DNA of 64,000 nucleotides from a bacterium (GTDB taxonomy: Bacteria; CLD3; SB21): assembly GCA_013360215.1 (NCBI GenBank), contig JABWCP010000004.1, positions 1-64,000 on the forward strand, read 5' to 3'. Each line of letters starts with the position of its first letter. Positions within the stretch are counted from its first letter, which is position 1. A program made the translations under genes and the position numbers. This document shows positions 47,713-55,714 of the stretch, piece after piece. The notes under the pieces are model-generated. The model had not been told where the DNA came from, made no database searches, and saw only the letters and a program-made list of their open reading frames with translations.

Positions 47713-48485
47713 TCAATCAATCACAAACTTGATTTAGGATATCTTCTCTCCGTGGAGGATCTGAAAAACGTCCCGCCTTCGGGCGGGACACACAACTTTG
47801 GTTTCCGCTTCCGTCTTCCGATTTCCCTACCCGCCGCCGATACATCTCGCACATACGTATGTAAGCGCGGGCGCGCGTCACGTCCTGAGCCTGTCGAAGG
47901 GCGGGATCAGTGCGCACGCGCGACATCTTGAAAGGATAGCTCTACTAAACCATAATCCACGATGTCGACTAAGAAAAAGCTACACGACGTGGCTCCGCCA
48001 AAGGCGGTGACATGTCAGCGTCCAGTAAGGTCAAGCAAAACTCTAATATGGCAGAATCAACGGTGCTGAAGGCATGAGCCTGCCCCGCGCACCAGACGCG
48101 GGGTATAGCGGAACTTAGGCGATTGGTCGGGATTCAGACTTGCCCTCGCAAAAGCGGCCTCGAGCGGTGGACGCCGGTTTTTATCTCCTCACTTGGGATC
48201 AACGCACAAAACACGAATGAATCACCAAACTGGATTATTTACTCTTAGCGAGCACGGCAGAACGTAGGGCTGAGAGAGTGCGAGCGGTCTGAGGCGGACA
48301 GAGCAAGCGACGAGGCAAGGGACGAGGAGTGAAGCCAGCGTGGGACGCATTACAACACAACTCCCCGCCGGCGGGTTCCCTTGCGAGCGGTAGCGAGCAG
48401 CTTGTCTGCGCAGACATTAAAAAAATCCCGCACTCGCACGAAGGGCGGCGCGGGCTCGAATAGAATTCTTATCTAAAATTCTACG
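47713..48485. other. Gene-poor stretch with short hairpins and unusual composition
   Basis: About 770 nt without a convincing gene. It holds a hairpin GTCCCGCC-TTC-GGGCGGGAC (about 47770-47789), the dispersed-repeat sequence CCTGAGCCTGTCGAAGG near 47884, CCGCC-AAA-GGCGG near 47997, and purine-rich, GC-richer sequence from about 48060 (GAGCGAGC..., GACGAGGCAAGGGACGAGG). A reverse open frame of 60 codons (48235-48417) shows no protein features. It looks like acquired or decayed DNA next to the Rhs and IS region. Confidence 0.4.
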
Positions 48486-48848
48486 TTACTGGGTTTCGTA
48501 CCTGTATAAATCGTGCAGGAATTCTGTGTTATCATCATTCAACAATTCTCGCTGATAATCTGTCACAAAATAGAGCTCCAATGTGCCCTTCTCTTCTGTG
48601 TCCTCTATTGCAGCAACGCCATCAAGTACACAAAAAAAATCAAAAATACTACCATCTATGGCAAATTCAACAATCCGCCTAAGCATCTGTTTATCCGAAT
48701 CCCCTAGCTTATTGTACCATCTAGATATTTCGATGAGATTTTGCGCTGGCTTGATTCCTGGTGGATTCTGTAAGACATCAAATGTCCCATTGATTGATGA
48801 ATCGCGCACAACAGTTTTAATGTTCTTAACAAAGTCTTCCTTAGTCAT
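48486..48848 (-). CDS. Putative immunity protein of the Rhs toxin
   Basis: The ATG at 48848 has an AGGAG ribosome site and follows the Rhs stop codon by 10 nt, giving a 120-residue soluble protein (MTKEDFVKNIKTVVRDSSIN...). It is acidic and contains IEISRWYNKLGDSDKQMLRR and VEFAIDGSIFDFFCVLDGVA. No signal peptide or known enzyme motif is seen. Position immediately 3' of a polymorphic toxin C-terminus, same strand, is the standard place of the immunity gene, which neutralises the toxin in the cytoplasm. The family is not recognised. Confidence 0.65.
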   Translation of the reverse strand: MTKEDFVKNIKTVVRDSSINGTFDVLQNPPGIKPAQNLIEISRWYNKLGDSDKQMLRRIVEFAIDGSIFDFFCVLDGVAAIEDTEEKGTLELYFVTDYQRELLNDDNTEFLHDLYRYETQ

Positions 48849-48858
48849 TGCTTCACTC

Positions 48859-51342
48859 CTATTTTGAAAAAGCTGAAGGGAACATCTCATTATTCATGTT
48901 AATGAGTTGTTTAAGAGCGCTATTTGGAGCCGCTGTATTGTTTCTTAAATCCCAAATATCTTTCGCCAATAATTGACGAGCTGTGCCAGCAAAATTTCCT
49001 CGAATAGTGGGTATCATTTGATGTTCTCGATTTGAAATCGCGATTGCTGGAGCAATCTTCCCATTATAACCAGGAATTGCTTGTAATGCAGGATGTGATT
49101 GCACAACATGATGAATCTGCAGTTGATCACCTGTTACTGATACGGCACGCAAAACGTTTGCCGGACCGACATCATACTTCGACACAGCCTTTAAAGTGTT
49201 TGATGCGGCTGTCCCAGATACAAATGGTATTAAAGCAGCAGCATGAGACAGTTTTAATCCGTTTTGGGCGATATCTTGAGCGGTATAAAAATAATCTGCA
49301 GGCTCAAACACGATCGGAGCGGCAACCTTAAGAGCGTCCACACCATGACGACTTGGATCGAACATCGCCGCAAAAATATGGTGAAAGCCCATGTCAACCA
49401 TGAAATTTGCAACCGACCGCCCAACGTCTTTAACAATTGAAGGTCGTTCAGCATACACCGTTACTTCGGGCATTACAAACTCTGCATTTGTAACGGTATT
49501 GTTGTTATCTACTTGCCAAGGGTCACCATCGGCGCCATCGGGATCAATCCAATTGACGGGGTCATTCCCAACGTAGCAGTACGGCGAATGAAACTCATCT
49601 AGAGGATCAATTTTCATCCATCGACCCAGCTGTGCATCGTATGATCTCCAACCGTATTCATACCAATTCAGCCCAAAATCGTCCGTCAATTCTTTACCGT
49701 TGTACAAAAATTTATTGTCACTCTGTTTGCCAAGCCCCTCAATTCGCATACCGAAGGCGTAGTAGTGGCTTTCCATCAGTATATCCGGTTGCTGATTGGG
49801 CGTCGGCAGCAGATCAGCAAATGAAATTCGCGTATTGCCAAGATGATCTTTGATATCGTATTCATACTGTAGATCGCCGGTTCCGGTTCTTTTGATGCGG
49901 CCGGTTTCCGTAAAAAAGTAGTCCAATGTATAATTCAGATTATTCGATGTATATACGAATCCGCTGACATAGTCAATCGTGGAAGTAACTGTTCCGTTGG
50001 TGTAAACCGTTTTTCTGAGTTTGGCTCCGGTTACTGCATATTTCCACTCGATCCTGTTACTGCTGCTGCCAAACTCCACTTTGGTCGGAAGATTAAGATA
50101 ATTATAAGTGACACTTGTGATATTTTTATTTTTATCCGAGATCATACTCCCATTGGCATCGTATTGATTTTCCGTACCTATACCCATATCCCCATTGGCA
50201 TTGATCGAGTGATCGGCCGTCAATAGCTGACCAAGTTTATCGTATTTGAAAAGATATGAATAATCCGTCGGACTACCTGCAAACTTATAATCGAAAACGA
50301 CTTTGGCGATATTGCCATTGTAGTACGCCGCACCGCCGTAACCTCCGGAAGTGTAATAAATGTCCTCTGTAATATAAGGATCATTGATCTGCTTGAGCCA
50401 ACCTACGGATTCGTATAAATAGTTACGTTTTATCGTTGTGTCTTTAAGTTTTTCATTAGCCATCGAGCCGTCGGGGTTATAGGTGTATGCAGCAAAATAA
50501 TCAGGATCACCGGCATTTCCAATACTTGTCAAACGACCTAACGAATTGTATCGGTACGTCACGACTGTAGCGCTCGGATCAGGAGTTCCCATAGACTGAG
50601 ATGCGGCCATCATCTGAAATGCAACATTTTCCGTCACTGGTGTTAACGCAAATTTTTCGCTGTTATTTGCTCCTGGTTTTGCAGAAACGTCTGCCCCATT
50701 GGAGTTAAATTCGCCGGTCATTACGATATCACCACCTGATTCGTATGTGACATTGGCATCTGAAGATAATGTCGTATTTTCGATAACTAAATGTTCCGCA
50801 TTCACCGGACCGCTCATGATGGCCTGCGCCCCGCCTCCTACGGCTTTGTAAGGATAAATTATTTTTGTAACGTTGCCTGAATAATCGTATTCATAATACG
50901 TTGTGTATGTATAATTATCAAAATCCACGACACGTACACTTTTAGAAGTAAGTCTGCCAAATATATCGTATTCGTATTTCTCTTCTACTTCTTCGGGATC
51001 ATCGGTATCGTTATTGGTTAGTGCTTTAAGCAGTTGACCTTTACTATAAGTTATCGTGCCATCACCATCATAGGTATATTTCTTTCGCCATGTCGTAGGT
51101 GTAGCCGGCCAAAACGGATCGTCGGCATTGGCCTGAGATATGGAAGTCCAATTATAACTATAGTAACCCTCTTCGAGTTTACGGCCATAAATATCATATT
51201 TAAAATAGAGAATATTGTCCGGTGTAGCCGCATCGTAGGCGTACTTGAGGATACGCAGCACGGTTGCGCCGTTTTTGATCGTATCCGCGATGGGCATATT
51301 GCGATAGTCGTAGGCAAAATTATTGGCACCGTCGCTCGTCAT
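48859..51342 (-). CDS. Rhs-repeat polymorphic toxin, N-terminally truncated
   Basis: The frame is open from about 51423, right next to an IS30-type element, to 48859; the first ATG gives 827 residues. Most of it consists of YD/Rhs repeats (YEYDYSGNVTKIIYPYKA, YRYNSLGRLTSIGN, KYDKLGQLLTAD) up to the core end (DHLGNTRISFADLL, LQYEYDIKDHLGNT, LNWYEYGWRSYDAQLGRWM, NDPVNWIDPDG). The last 200 or so residues are a variable toxin part ending in LQIHHVVQSHPALQ and SNREHQMIPTIRG, a His-rich pattern like HNH/EndoVII-fold nucleases (AHH/LHH type). Missing signal peptide and front part mean it is probably a broken or silent cassette. The likely immunity gene follows at once. Confidence 0.8.
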   Translation of the reverse strand: MTSDGANNFAYDYRNMPIADTIKNGATVLRILKYAYDAATPDNILYFKYDIYGRKLEEGYYSYNWTSISQANADDPFWPATPTTWRKKYTYDGDGTITYSKGQLLKALTNNDTDDPEEVEEKYEYDIFGRLTSKSVRVVDFDNYTYTTYYEYDYSGNVTKIIYPYKAVGGGAQAIMSGPVNAEHLVIENTTLSSDANVTYESGGDIVMTGEFNSNGADVSAKPGANNSEKFALTPVTENVAFQMMAASQSMGTPDPSATVVTYRYNSLGRLTSIGNAGDPDYFAAYTYNPDGSMANEKLKDTTIKRNYLYESVGWLKQINDPYITEDIYYTSGGYGGAAYYNGNIAKVVFDYKFAGSPTDYSYLFKYDKLGQLLTADHSINANGDMGIGTENQYDANGSMISDKNKNITSVTYNYLNLPTKVEFGSSSNRIEWKYAVTGAKLRKTVYTNGTVTSTIDYVSGFVYTSNNLNYTLDYFFTETGRIKRTGTGDLQYEYDIKDHLGNTRISFADLLPTPNQQPDILMESHYYAFGMRIEGLGKQSDNKFLYNGKELTDDFGLNWYEYGWRSYDAQLGRWMKIDPLDEFHSPYCYVGNDPVNWIDPDGADGDPWQVDNNNTVTNAEFVMPEVTVYAERPSIVKDVGRSVANFMVDMGFHHIFAAMFDPSRHGVDALKVAAPIVFEPADYFYTAQDIAQNGLKLSHAAALIPFVSGTAASNTLKAVSKYDVGPANVLRAVSVTGDQLQIHHVVQSHPALQAIPGYNGKIAPAIAISNREHQMIPTIRGNFAGTARQLLAKDIWDLRNNTAAPNSALKQLINMNNEMFPSAFSK

Positions 51343-51440
51343 ATTGCCATTGGCATCATAAGTAATTTTTTTTCTGAAAAATTGATCGTGTTCTGTAAAA
51401 ACTGAGTTTATGTAGAAAATGAATTACCTGCATTCAACAT

Positions 51441-52424
51441 TTAAGTGCAACACCGGTTAAAGGTTTCTAGAGGCGTGGAAAAAGATAAACATTTTCTCGG
51501 TCTGTTGTTTAACAAGTTTTCGAGTTTTTTGACGTCGCGATGAGAGATGTGGTCGAAGTTGAATTTTTTCGGAAAAACACGTCGGATGAGACCGGCGGTG
51601 TTTTCGACCGTAGCTTTCTCCCAACTGTGAAAAGGTTCAAAGAAAAACGATCTGGTGTTTAAGGCTTTGTTGGTGCGCATGTGCTCAACGTTTTCGGATC
51701 CGTTGTCGTAAGTAATCGTTCGTCGCGCCCTTTTGGGCAGCGACTTTAAAGCCTTGGTAATGGCGCGATGTGTATTCTTGGCTGTTCTTTGACTCATTTT
51801 GGTGATTTTGGTCAGTCTGCTCTTACGCTCAACAAGCACATTAAGTGCGGCACGGCTCTGCCGGGAGACAACCGCATCGGCCTCCCAGTGACCGATTTGT
51901 GAACGCGTGTTAACACTTTGAGGACGCTCGTGAATAGACACACGCGAAGGAATATGCGAGTCTTTATGCGTATGGCGATGTCCTTTGATGCGTCGCTTCT
52001 TGTGGGCCCGAGCCAAGTAAGGCACTAAATTCTCTTGTTTGCGAAGCTCAGGCTCATAGACAAACTGGTAAATGGCTTCATGGCTGATGCGCATGTTGAG
52101 GTGGTCTTTCTTGAGTCGTCCTGCAATCTGTTCCGGCGACCAGCCTTTCTTGAGACGCTGGGTTACATAGTTACGGATATACGCATCTTTAAGGCGTGAC
52201 CGCTGATGAGCCTGGCTCTTGCGCAACGCGGCGCGTCTTTCAGCTGGGTGCGGCGAGTAAGCATCATACAACGGAGCGCCATTTCGCTTGAGCTCCCGTG
52301 AAAGCGTACTCTTATGTCGACGCAATTGAGCCGCTATATCACCAAGGCTAATTCCTTTAGCCCGGAGCATCGCAATTTTGTCTCTCTCCTCAGGAGAGAG
52401 ATGACTGTACTTTCTTATTTTCAT
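51441..52424 (-). CDS. IS30-family transposase
   Basis: This 327-residue transposase has an N-terminal helix-turn-helix (KYSHLSPEERDKIAMLRAKG, LGDIAAQLRRHKSTLSRELK) and a DDE catalytic core: first Asp in QIGHWEADAVVSRQ, second in ITYDNGSENVEH, and the Glu region in SFFFEPFHSWEKATVENTAG (IS30 spacing). Length and end structure agree with an intact IS30 copy, so it may still be active. The stop codon TAA is made by the terminal repeat. Confidence 0.9.
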   Translation of the reverse strand: MKIRKYSHLSPEERDKIAMLRAKGISLGDIAAQLRRHKSTLSRELKRNGAPLYDAYSPHPAERRAALRKSQAHQRSRLKDAYIRNYVTQRLKKGWSPEQIAGRLKKDHLNMRISHEAIYQFVYEPELRKQENLVPYLARAHKKRRIKGHRHTHKDSHIPSRVSIHERPQSVNTRSQIGHWEADAVVSRQSRAALNVLVERKSRLTKITKMSQRTAKNTHRAITKALKSLPKRARRTITYDNGSENVEHMRTNKALNTRSFFFEPFHSWEKATVENTAGLIRRVFPKKFNFDHISHRDVKKLENLLNNRPRKCLSFSTPLETFNRCCT

Positions 52425-52466
52425 AACACCCAGGATAGTAATTTCTATCCAAGGTGTTGCACTTAA
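51441..52466 (-). mobile_element. IS30-family insertion sequence
   Basis: The inverted ends are TTAAGTGCAACACC at 51441-51454 and its complement GGTGTTGCACTTAA at 52453-52466. The transposase gene fills the interior, and its stop codon lies inside the left inverted repeat. No clear target duplication is visible. Its left end lies about 20 nt from the open Rhs frame, and no Rhs sequence continues on the right side, so the 5' part of the toxin gene was lost rather than just interrupted. Confidence 0.82.
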
Positions 52467-52584
52467 TTATTGAACTCGCGTTATGAATTTTCAAACTAAG
52501 GATCGAATTACTTAAAAAATTTTACTTTTTTTGCGTTTGTTCGTTTACATGCGAATTACAATTCTAACTACTTTGATAGATCAC

Positions 52585-52622
52585 AAAAAACCCCCGCACT
52601 TCGCAGTACGGGGGTTTTTTTA
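52585..52622 (-). terminator. Rho-independent terminator after the Cys-rich peptide gene
   Basis: Stem AAAAAACCCCCG / CGGGGGTTTTTT with a 12-nt loop; A/T flanks on both sides allow use in either direction. Confidence 0.85.
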
Positions 52623-52634
52623 ATTAACAAAGCA

Positions 52635-52784
52635 CTACTTTTTGCAGCACTCTTTGGGGGCGCATACTTTTGTGCCGCAGTTTTCTTTATTGGGGCACGA
52701 ACCGCAATTATCCTGACCCATACCGGCAAATACAAAAGACGTGACCATCAAAGCGGCCGCAGCGACAAGCATTAATTTTTTCAT
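52635..52784 (-). CDS. Small secreted Cys-rich peptide
   Basis: The ATG at 52784 is preceded by AGGAAA and gives 49 residues: a signal peptide (MKKLMLVAAAALMVTSFVFA) and a mature part of about 29 residues with seven cysteines (CGSCPNKENCGTKVCAPKEC then CKK). This looks like a metal-binding or disulfide-rich exported peptide. A longer frame reaching 52907 has no such features and contains no other start with a ribosome site. It is followed by a terminator and preceded by another Cys-rich secreted gene, so both may belong to one metal-related response. No family name can be given. Confidence 0.72.
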   Translation of the reverse strand: MKKLMLVAAAALMVTSFVFAGMGQDNCGSCPNKENCGTKVCAPKECCKK

Positions 52785-52870
52785 ATATAAATTTCCTGTT
52801 TTTTTAAAAATTGATATCATAGCAAATAACATATTTGCTACATACATAATAGTTTTGTGATGTTTATTTT

Positions 52871-53245
52871 TTATGCGTTCGGGATGACAGCGTTCGGAGG
52901 GTGCCAAATGATGCGAAGGATTTCCGGATTATATCCGGATTCCGGTGCAAAAAAAATCTGATGTTGTATCTGTTTTCCGGGTGAAAGGGAAATTGATTCT
53001 ACCGATTCATAGATGCAGCATACCTGACAACTTACAACCGGAGGGCACGCTTCTTTAGGGCAATTTTTTTTGGAATCATGGTGCTGCGATTTGTTGCACG
53101 CACCCGCACTTGATTTACCGCAGCAATTTTTCTTTGTTTGAAAAATCACAGACGATGTCATCGGCACACTAGTCGTCACGACAAACGATAGTGTCAGTAA
53201 TACAACACTTAAAGAATAAAAATTATGTGTGCTCTTATATTTCAT
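52871..53245 (-). CDS. Exported Cys/His-rich protein of unknown function
   Basis: From the ATG at 53245 the product has 124 residues; a TTG at 53278 would add 11. A hydrophobic segment (YSLSVVLLTLSFVVTTSV) works as signal or anchor. It is followed by a cluster of cysteines and histidines (KKNCCGKSSAGACNKSQHHD, KNCPKEACPPVVSCQVCC) and a C-terminal strand-rich part (FAPESGYNPEILRIIWH). This pattern is common in small proteins around copper or other heavy-metal handling genes. It lies 86 nt upstream of the Cys-rich peptide gene on the same strand. Confidence 0.6.
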   Translation of the reverse strand: MKYKSTHNFYSLSVVLLTLSFVVTTSVPMTSSVIFQTKKNCCGKSSAGACNKSQHHDSKKNCPKEACPPVVSCQVCCIYESVESISLSPGKQIQHQIFFAPESGYNPEILRIIWHPPNAVIPNA

Positions 53246-53370
53246 ACGTAACCAAAGATTACTCTTCAAATCGCTCAAAAACCATGATCCGGATCAGGAA
53301 ACAGAGATAAAACTAATGTAACTACGAAAAAACAAGGGTTTGGTTTCAATAAATCGTTTTTTATGGTGCG

Positions 53371-54366
53371 TTATATACTTGGTTTTGGTAATCTTTTTTT
53401 CATGACTTTACGCCAGATCGGCGGGATAACGGCTAACCAAAAACAACCGTAATAGCCGGTGGGCAGATTAGGACTTTCCCGATAGGTTCTTAGTTTCCAA
53501 TATTCACGGGATGCGATATAGTGATGATCGGCGTGACGTGTCAATTCGACCAAAGTCCAACGGCTCCACCGATGATTGCTTTGCCAGCTATGCTCGGGTT
53601 GAACCCGCGAACCCACAGGCCTTTGCAATCCCCAATGCCGGATATAGTTCACATACTCCAACAAAAAAACGGCGAAGGCGCTTTGAATCAACCAGGCAAA
53701 CAAAATGTATTTCCCCAATAGGAAATAAACGACGATCCATGAAACGATTTGTACTATTAAAAATAAAAAAACCGGATTGAGCAGCCATGAATTTGCACGA
53801 GGATTCATGATCTTGTAGGCATTTATAAATTGACCCGGAATCGTCCTGATTAAAAAAAACCAAAAATTTTCATCAACTCGGGCTGAAGCCGGGTCTTCTA
53901 TCGTAGCCACGCTTTTGTGATGTCCGCGGACGTGTTCAAAATAAAAATGCATATAGTTGACCGTCCACAAAAGAAAAACACCCGTAACGCGTTGGAACGC
54001 GTATCGGCGATGAATCAATTCGTGTGCGATCACGATCGATGAAATGCCGGAATTCAGACCGGTGGAAATCGAAGCAAGCACTGCAAAATAATTCCACCCG
54101 TCTCTTTGGATCAGAAGCGCCAAACTGAGCAAACAAACGATCTGTAAAACCGCATGCACCATCAAAATGGTATCAAAATAAAACGGCTCGGAATCTTCTA
54201 AATTATTGCTTTCCGACTCCCCCAGTAACCAATCTAACAAAGGATAGATCACCAGTCCGACTACAGCGCCCGACCTCGCAAAGTGACCGCCAAGTGTATT
54301 ACCCGCAATAACACTCAACGGATACAAAAAACTAAAAACATATACCCACCGGTTTTGTGTTTTCAT
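53371..54366 (-). CDS. alkB: AlkB-like alkane 1-monooxygenase (membrane di-iron hydroxylase)
   Basis: This 331-residue integral membrane protein carries the histidine boxes of the AlkB branch of the fatty-acid desaturase superfamily: AHELIHRR (about 114-121), FEHVRGHHKSVA (about 138-149), the NYIRHWGLQRP segment (equivalent to NYIEHYGL) and ELTRHADHHY near the end. Six hydrophobic helices surround them. AlkB hydroxylates the terminal carbon of medium-chain alkanes with O2 and electrons from rubredoxin; no rubredoxin gene is seen next to it. It could also act on other hydrophobic substrates. It is 42 nt downstream of the phosphofructokinase gene on the same strand. Confidence 0.85.
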   Translation of the reverse strand: MKTQNRWVYVFSFLYPLSVIAGNTLGGHFARSGAVVGLVIYPLLDWLLGESESNNLEDSEPFYFDTILMVHAVLQIVCLLSLALLIQRDGWNYFAVLASISTGLNSGISSIVIAHELIHRRYAFQRVTGVFLLWTVNYMHFYFEHVRGHHKSVATIEDPASARVDENFWFFLIRTIPGQFINAYKIMNPRANSWLLNPVFLFLIVQIVSWIVVYFLLGKYILFAWLIQSAFAVFLLEYVNYIRHWGLQRPVGSRVQPEHSWQSNHRWSRWTLVELTRHADHHYIASREYWKLRTYRESPNLPTGYYGCFWLAVIPPIWRKVMKKRLPKPSI

Positions 54367-54408
54367 AATAATTATCTTAACGGGCTTTTTTTTTAATATG
54401 CGTGTTGA

Positions 54409-55572
54409 TCAGTACAGAAACATAGGCTTGTGCATGACATTAAAAACTTTCGGACGATAGTTATTCACGTCATAAAGTTCTTTTACATCCACATTGCGTT
54501 TGCCTTGTATGATAGTTTCCGCAGGTACCGTGGTATAGCGCCCATCCTGTAAAGCCGTCATCATGCCAAAGCGATTTTTGGTCAAAAGATCAATCGCCAA
54601 TCCGGCAAAATTCATGGCCACCATACGATCAAGAGCATCCGGTTCACCGCTGCGCATGAGATACGCGAGAGATTGGTAGATCATGTGCTGGCCTGTGATT
54701 TTTTTGATAGCCTCCGCAGTGATTTCGCCGATGCCTCCGAGTTTTTTATGCCCGTATGCGTCTTCTTGACCGTATTCGATGATCTTGCCGCCTTCCATGG
54801 TAGCGCCTTCGGATATGGTCATGATCGCATAATTACTGGGATTGTTTCTTTTATCATTCAAAAGCATTTCCGATAATTTTTCGGGATCAAACGGCACTTC
54901 GGAAATAATGGCCCGATCCGCATTGGCCAGCAGAGCTGAAATCAACGATGTTTCTCCGGAATTACGACCAAATAACTCCACGACTGCTATACGCTCATGT
55001 GAACCGGCCGGCGTCCTGAGCATATTGATAAAGTGTACCGAACGCGTGACAGCGGTAGAAAATCCGATACAGTAATCCGTACCATACACATCATTATCCA
55101 TCGTTTTGGGAATCGCTACGACCGGAAAATCTTCGTTATGCAGACGCACGCTATAACTCAGTGTATCGTCACCGCCTATCGTTACCAACGCGTCAATTTT
55201 TAAATGCTTCAGTACACGAAAAATATGCGGCGTGAAATCAATTTTTGTTTTGGGATCCAGTGTATCATGTTCGGGCTTTTTCAAAAAATCGGGCACGTCA
55301 CTTTTGCTGACTTTGCCGGGATTGGTTCGTGACGTATGTAAAAAGGTACCCCCGCTGCGATCAATCGTGCGTGTATTGATAAGGTCCAGCGGTGTAATCC
55401 ATTTTTTACTGCCTTCCGGATCATCAGGATTGTATCTCAATAATCCACCCCAACCGCTTCGTATTCCGACCACTTCCATACCGGCATGAATCGCATCATA
55501 AACCAGCGCTTTGATACAAGGATTGAGACCCGGCACATCGCCGCCACCCGTCAATACTCCGATCCGCTTCAT
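54409..55572 (-). CDS. pfkA: 6-phosphofructokinase, probably PPi-dependent
   Basis: This 387-residue PFKA-family enzyme converts fructose 6-phosphate to the 1,6-bisphosphate. Motifs: [16 protein letters not shown], the phosphate-donor loop TIGGDDTLS (Asp136) and [12 protein letters not shown] (Lys156), then [15 protein letters not shown] and [13 protein letters not shown]. In ATP-using enzymes these positions are Gly (GGDGS) and Gly (PGTIDND); Asp plus Lys is the known signature for pyrophosphate as donor, so I expect a PPi-dependent enzyme. That would make glycolysis here partly reversible and cheaper in ATP. The symbol is generic for the family. Confidence 0.85.
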   Translation of the reverse strand: MKRIGVLTGGGDVPGLNPCIKALVYDAIHAGMEVVGIRSGWGGLLRYNPDDPEGSKKWITPLDLINTRTIDRSGGTFLHTSRTNPGKVSKSDVPDFLKKPEHDTLDPKTKIDFTPHIFRVLKHLKIDALVTIGGDDTLSYSVRLHNEDFPVVAIPKTMDNDVYGTDYCIGFSTAVTRSVHFINMLRTPAGSHERIAVVELFGRNSGETSLISALLANADRAIISEVPFDPEKLSEMLLNDKRNNPSNYAIMTISEGATMEGGKIIEYGQEDAYGHKKLGGIGEITAEAIKKITGQHMIYQSLAYLMRSGEPDALDRMVAMNFAGLAIDLLTKNRFGMMTALQDGRYTTVPAETIIQGKRNVDVKELYDVNNYRPKVFNVMHKPMFLY

Positions 55573-55714
55573 AAATACACCTCATTAGGTTATAAAATCA
55601 ATATAAGATGAGGATTCCCGCCACGAAAAGACATGAGAAATGTTGGGAAATATAACTTATGTGCTGTTTAAAAAAAATGGAATTAGGTAAGAATAATCTA
55701 GGATAGGCAAAAAA

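Noticed and set aside
48235-48417. A 60-codon reverse frame with Arg/Pro/Leu-rich sequence.
   Set aside because: No ribosome site, low-complexity composition and no domain; likely chance in GC-richer DNA.
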